NCBI GenBank assembly: GCA_019633425.1
Contig: WSUB01000186.1
Coordinates: 1 to 64,000 of the forward strand
Source of the DNA: Tulasnella sp. 424
Taxonomy: Eukaryota > Basidiomycota > Agaricomycetes > Cantharellales > Tulasnellaceae
Direction: 5' to 3'
DNA: 64,000 nucleotides
Shown here: positions 59,292-64,000 of the stretch, piece by piece
Numbering within the stretch: position 1 is the stretch's first letter
How the letters are laid out: every line of letters starts with the position of its first letter
Notes under the pieces: model-generated
Told to the model about the DNA's origin: nothing
Database searches by the model: none
The model's input: the letters and a program-made list of their open reading frames with translations, nothing else
Program-made: the position numbers and the translations under genes

Positions 59292-61991
59292 ATGCAAGCC
59301 ATGTTTGGGCGTAGAGCATCCTGCGACCCACAACCTTCAACTACTACTCACTCGCATTTCTCCTTAAAACGTCGTCTATCGCTCGCTCATGTCAGAAGAC
59401 CTTCAAACGCACCTCAGAGTGCTCCTCCCCTCGTCGTATCCGCTTCCACATTCCAACCGATCGCCATGCCCACAACAACATCGACATCATCAGCGCCGCC
59501 ACTCCCAACGACCACCAACACCCTCAAGGCCAGGGAACGCGCCGACCTGGTCCGACGGACGCGCAAGCTGGAGCAGGTCTTGGGCGTTGCCATGCACGTC
59601 GTAGAAGCTAGGAATTCGATCGAGGAAGCAGTTCCATCAGCATCATCATCACCAGGAGCGGGTGGTGCTGCTGGGGGTTCAGGCAATTCAGTCTCAGACC
59701 GCATCGAAATTCCCGACGCGTCTTCTTCGACTTCGAATTCCGGGCACGTGCCCAGGAGGAGACTCAAATCCCTAAGGCGCCCAAGTCCAAGCAGCAGGCC
59801 TGTCACCGCTCAAACACCCACAGGCGGGGTTTTAATCTCGACGTCGACACAGGTGCACGTCGATGAGCCGTCCGAGACGACCACGACGACTGTGGTCGTG
59901 TCACCACCACCGAAGGAGTCTACCCTCCCCTGGTACTGCTCGCCGGTCGACATGGACGACGACCAAGACGAGCAGCAAGACTCTGTCGTTGTACGGTCGA
60001 AGCAATCCCTGGTATTCGCTTCATCATCACAGTCTTTACTCGGTAACGATTTACCAGCACTCCCAACACCAACGACGACGACCTCATACGTATTCCCCTC
60101 ACCCACATCCTCGAGGCACCTCTCAGTCGTCCACTCGACCGTCACCAGGGGAAGGGGTCGAGATCGCTCCAGCTCCGTGACGTCGACCGCCACATTGGAC
60201 TCGATTGCATCGACGTCGACTTTCATCCTTCCTGATCCCCGACAGCGGCAGGTGAATCAAGCACTCAAACTCCAACGCCGGTTGGGAGAATCCATCCCAC
60301 CGGAACTCCTCCAAGGCTCGCAGCAAGCATCCTCTTCCTCTTCCGACCTCCCAGCATCCAGCCTCGACTCAGCCAGCTCCAAACGCCGAAAAGTCTCGCA
60401 CAAACCTTCGTTCAGCTTACGGATCAGCCAAAAGAAGAAACCAAAGCACGAGCAAGTCCAAATCGTGGTCGAGCCCGCTGGAGCGACGCGTTCCGTACCC
60501 GAAGAGCGTCAACGCCGGCGCCGCTCGCACCGCCGAGTACACAGCGACGATGTTGACGTGATGAAGCTCCGTGTCGTCAACAGCGAAGCCGACTTGCCAG
60601 CGACGGGTCGCAGCCCTTCTCGTGGAACCGATTGGACGTCAACCGTCGCTACACTCCCACCTGCTTGGGCATCGGACACCGTCTTACCCACCAGAACTTC
60701 CAGGTCTCAAGACGGATTCGAACAGGATTCCGAGAGCAGGCACCTTTTGTCTGTCAGTCCTACTACGCCGGTGTACATTCGCAAGCCGGTGCGGGATGCG
60801 GAGGAAGAGGATGATGGGAGGAGGATGACTCCCAAGGAAAAGGCGTTGAACGTCCGGAGGGCTCAGAAGATGACCAAGGTGTGTAGTCGCGCAATCTTGG
60901 GTTTGAGCTGATGGAGACTGATAATACCAACAAATTTGCAGAAATTCGGTCAAGCACCTCCACACGCTCTTTTCCAAATCACGACCAACAACGCTTCGTC
61001 CACCAAGATCAGCATCAACATCGACTTGGATTTGACGTCTACATCATCGCTTCGCCGACAATCTACCACCTACACCCTCAGCGTACCGCGTTCCCCAGCC
61101 GCGTCGTCGACGTGGTCCTTCCACGGAGACGAAAACGACGCCCCTACTCCGACTGCAGAGACCGACCCCAGCTCGATACGGGTTCGAAGACGTTCGTCGC
61201 TTGGGTCGTTCGTCGTCAGCAGCAATGATGACGTGAAGATGGGGTTGGGCGGTAGTTTTTCTCGACCCAGTCGGGTGAAGAGCATCCCGTCCCCCATTAT
61301 CGTCGAGTTCCCAGCTGAGAAAGAAGTTGGAGCCCTTTCGCCTACGACGACGGCCGTCACTCCCACCACGCCGAAAGCAAGGTCGGGCCCAGTCAGCCCA
61401 CTTAAACTCGCTCAGGTGTTCGAGCCTCCCGCACCAGCACCCCCCTCGATGCCGCTCTCCAACGCCAGTGCAGACTCTGCCACGGCTAATTCCAGCGGTG
61501 CTGGCCCTGCGAGGCGGAAGCGGACTCTCAGCCGAAGCAAGAGTCAATCGTTTGCAACCAAGAGGAGACAAGCGACCAAGTTGACCAAGTTCTTCGGCGT
61601 GGAGTATCCTGATTTGTATCAGGCTATGGTCACCACCACTACCACCACCACAACTACAACCTCCACCGACGCCGCCACATCTACCTCCTCGCTCCTGACA
61701 GAAGAAGCTAAAGAATCCACCGAGAAGAAGCCATCATCTTACCACTATCAGAAAGTCTCTGCAGCTCGGACTCGGAAGAGCAGCGAGGCGGCTCTACCTT
61801 CTCGCGGCTCACCAGCTCCGCCTCCACCCCCACCTTCGGCGTATAAGAAAAGAAGAAGCGTCGTTGCGGGTTTGACGTCGAGCGATTCGAGCAGTTTGAG
61901 AGTGGGAGTGGACGATTCGTGTAGGTGGAGCGCGAAGGGACCTGAGGAGGTTGAGGAGTTGATGACCAAGCTGAGAGCTATGAAGGCTTAA
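59292..61991 (+). CDS. Large Ser/Thr-rich protein with two related KxTKxFG motifs
   Basis: Two exons (59,292-60,878, 60,942-61,991), 878 residues from MQAMFGRRASCD; an in-frame ATG at 59,208 would add 28. Mostly disordered Ser/Thr/Pro-rich text, with a Thr run near 61,630-61,660 and a Pro run at 61,810-61,835. Ordered islands: KARERADLVRRTRKLEQVLG (predicted helix); RRAQKMTKKFGQAPPHALFQ spanning the intron; RRQATKLTKFFGVEYPDLYQ; and a C-terminal EEVEELMTKLRAMKA helix. The second and third islands look like repeats of one motif. Family not recognised; a scaffold or signalling role would be a guess. Confidence 0.7.
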
Positions 61992-62989
61992 GGCGTTGCG
62001 TCCGTTACTCCTCTGGGAACGGAGAGATGTCTTTGCATGACCTTGGAAGTTGGCCGGTATACCCCCTTATTCGTGTATCATCAGTATTGTATCGCGTCGA
62101 TTAATCGACGGCTTGGGTTTATCTTTCCCCTTCATCCTTCTTCGTGTCGATATTTCTCTACCCTGCTCTTACATTACAACGTATACATATCTTTACAAGT
62201 ACTAGATACTTCACTATCTTGCGTATTATGTATCTACTTACAAACTCTCATTTTTCACCCTTCTCACTATTTTGGTGTATACTCTATTCACCCGAGCTTT
62301 CGATGCCTCTATATCTAACTACCTTCGCCGTTGCTGCTTTCTTCTTTTTCACTCTATAATTTTCGTCCGAGCCGTTAACCTTTCGCGATACATGTTATTT
62401 CTTCTTCGGTACTAAGTTTTCGTATACAGTCGTTCAAAGTTTGGTTCGTTACCCGTTGATCTGGAGCGATATCCTCGGTGATGCCCGTTGACTGTCGGTC
62501 GGGAACTTCCGTATTTACCAACCAAATTTGCAAAGCTTGTCAATACACCATCCCCTCACCTCCATCCATCTGAAAGGTATTAATTTTGACTGAAACCAGC
62601 AGGACCCCAAATGTTCCACACCACTGACGATTTGGATCCTAGAATCAAACGCGGAGGGCACTCGCGAGGGGAGACTTTAAAAACCCGCGAGATCTTAGGT
62701 TGATTTCATGTGCGACAGAACCTCACCTTCACCGCGAGGCCTTGCAAGGAAGTCGACAAGCGCCCAGCTACGAGACCACTGCAGCGTGTTCATCGACCTC
62801 ACGAAGAAAGGCAGACTGAGATAGAGTGCCGGGTGGGTAAAAGCTCCTGCGTCCTTTTTATACCCCTTGCCGCGATTCATCACCCAGTCCCCCATCAACT
62901 CTCTATCCGCTTCCCTCCTTCTCTGCGAAACACACCCCAGGAACTGCGGCTCAAAAAAACACGTACCCTCATCTCTCTCATATCATCCT
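61992..62989. other. Intergenic
   Basis: The T-rich 3' flank of the preceding gene (62,030-62,420) and the leader of the next kinase. No gene seen. Confidence 0.5.
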
Positions 62990-64000
62990 ATGCAAAAAGA
63001 CGAAAGCCACGGCGCCGGCGCTTCTGGCTTGCCCGCGCCACTGTTGGACCGCGAGGCCTCCTCTGGTGGATTTCCGCCAAGCACCAAGCTGGTACGTCCT
63101 TCTCGAGTCTCAAAGGGCGATTTCGATAACTCACAAAACTTATACTCTCTTCGTGGGGGGAAAAGCTCGAGAAGCTTGCAAAATGGCGGATTGATGAGTC
63201 ATCAGTCGAATTCCCCAAAGACGCCCCCGAGTTCCGTGGAGGGAACGCGACGGTTGTAAAAGGGCTTTTGGCCTCTCCTTCCGGTGGTGAAGAACAGAAG
63301 GACCAATCCGATGACACCGAAGACGGAAGTCTCGACCCTAATGATCCCGAAGGAGTAACGTCCCGGCAGCCGAAGGTCGGTGCTGAACAGCTTCTCTGGT
63401 GATGTACAGTGAGGTCGAGCAACTCATCGATTCCAACTTCACAGCCTGTAGCAGTCAAAAAAATGAACATATCCGACGATCCAGCGAAGGTGTTGGGGGT
63501 AAGAACCCCCAATCCAATCACGCGGAGTCCTCAGCGCTAACTCTTTCGACTCAGTTGACACTGAGAGAAGCGGGATTCTTGGTCGATCTTTGGCACAACA
63601 ACGTCATCGAGCTCGAAGGATTCGTCGAGGACTTGTCCAAGGATATAATCTGGCTGGTCTTTCCCTGGGAGGACAACGGTACATTGAGGGACTTTATCGC
63701 GTCAGCGGATTGGGAAATTCCAGAACGAATCTCGCTGGTACGATCGAACTACTTTCCTTTGACATACCTCTGACACTCTGTATTCAAGATTAACGACGTG
63801 GCTCAAGGAGTAGAATATCTTCATAGCCGAACGCCCCCCATACGCCACGGCGATTTGAAATCCGTAAGTTCCGACAGTGTCATACCGAACCCCCTGGCAA
63901 ACATCGTTCTAAACTTTCAGATAAATATATTGGTCAACTCCAAATGCCGTGCGGTAATCACCGACTTTGGATCCGCTCGGCGTCTCGTAGCCAAGGACAC
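62990..64000 (+). CDS. HGDLK-type protein kinase, 5' part (cut by window end)
   Basis: Spliced by hand: 62,990-63,091, 63,166-63,375, 63,445-63,498, 63,555-63,737, 63,789-63,863, then 63,921 onward. The start is MQKDESHGAG. It shows RGGNATVVKGLLA (glycine-rich loop), an acidic insert (DQSDDTEDGSLDPND), PVAVKKMN with the ATP lysine on its own 54-nt exon, REAGFL (helix C Glu), DIIWLVFPWEDNGTL, IRHGDLKS, INILVNS and DFGSA. The introns after RISL and HGDLKS occupy the same positions as in K1-K5, so it belongs to that family. The orientation is opposite and the N-terminus unrelated. Whether TPRs follow cannot be seen. The second intron has a weak GTCGGT donor. Confidence 0.8.

Noticed and set aside
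61300..61571. Minus-strand frame of 175 codons inside the Ser/Thr-rich gene
   Set aside because: Antisense shadow of a GC-rich exon; the sense frame has the conserved motifs and splice sites.
63361..63410. Right-end kinase as a pseudokinase because the frame reads KVGAEQLL where VAVK is expected
   Set aside because: That stretch is intronic: a donor at 63,376 and an acceptor at 63,444 bring in PVAVKKMN with the lysine intact.

Overview
The window is nuclear DNA of a filamentous basidiomycete, most likely an agaricomycete. Genes carry many 50-90 nt introns with GT-AG ends and CTRAC-like branch sites. The kinases have the HGDLK catalytic loop that is expanded in Agaricomycetes, and the window has tandem arrays of F-box-like proteins. 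No rRNA, tRNA or CRISPR array was seen. I cannot name the species from sequence alone; a Rhizoctonia/Ceratobasidium-like fungus is a guess.

Region 1 (about 89-34,040) is a tandem array of five minus-strand genes, each a serine/threonine protein kinase fused to a C-terminal TPR array (K1-K5). They are separated by long spacers (about 3-4.5 kb) that are homologous to one another. The spacers hold decayed material: a Ser/Pro-rich gene that is broken differently in every unit, and a plus-strand module that looks like the remains of a small spliced gene. The third spacer carries a 725-bp MITE-like element with 51-bp terminal inverted repeats and a TA target duplication. The last spacer has received a frameshifted F-box gene fragment.

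Region 2 (34.5-46.8 kb) is single-copy in character. It has two minus-strand genes that I find to be divergent paralogues with a shared C-terminal domain (P1, P2). It also has Mediator subunit MED4 divergent from HIS1 (ATP phosphoribosyltransferase), and a large NYN-domain (PIN-like nuclease) protein.

Region 3 (47.3-59.3 kb) has a small membrane/coiled-coil protein and a tandem family of F-box-like/leucine-rich proteins: three apparently intact genes and one pseudogene. The last two intact genes arose by a duplication of about 2.9 kb that included the upstream DNA.

Region 4 (59.3-64 kb) has a low-complexity Ser/Thr-rich protein and, on the plus strand and cut by the window end, another HGDLK kinase. 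Two of its introns sit exactly where introns sit in the K1-K5 array.

The unifying theme is local birth and death of two regulatory or recognition-type families (kinase-TPR and F-box-like) flanking a housekeeping core. All gene models are hand-spliced from the sequence and have no transcript support.
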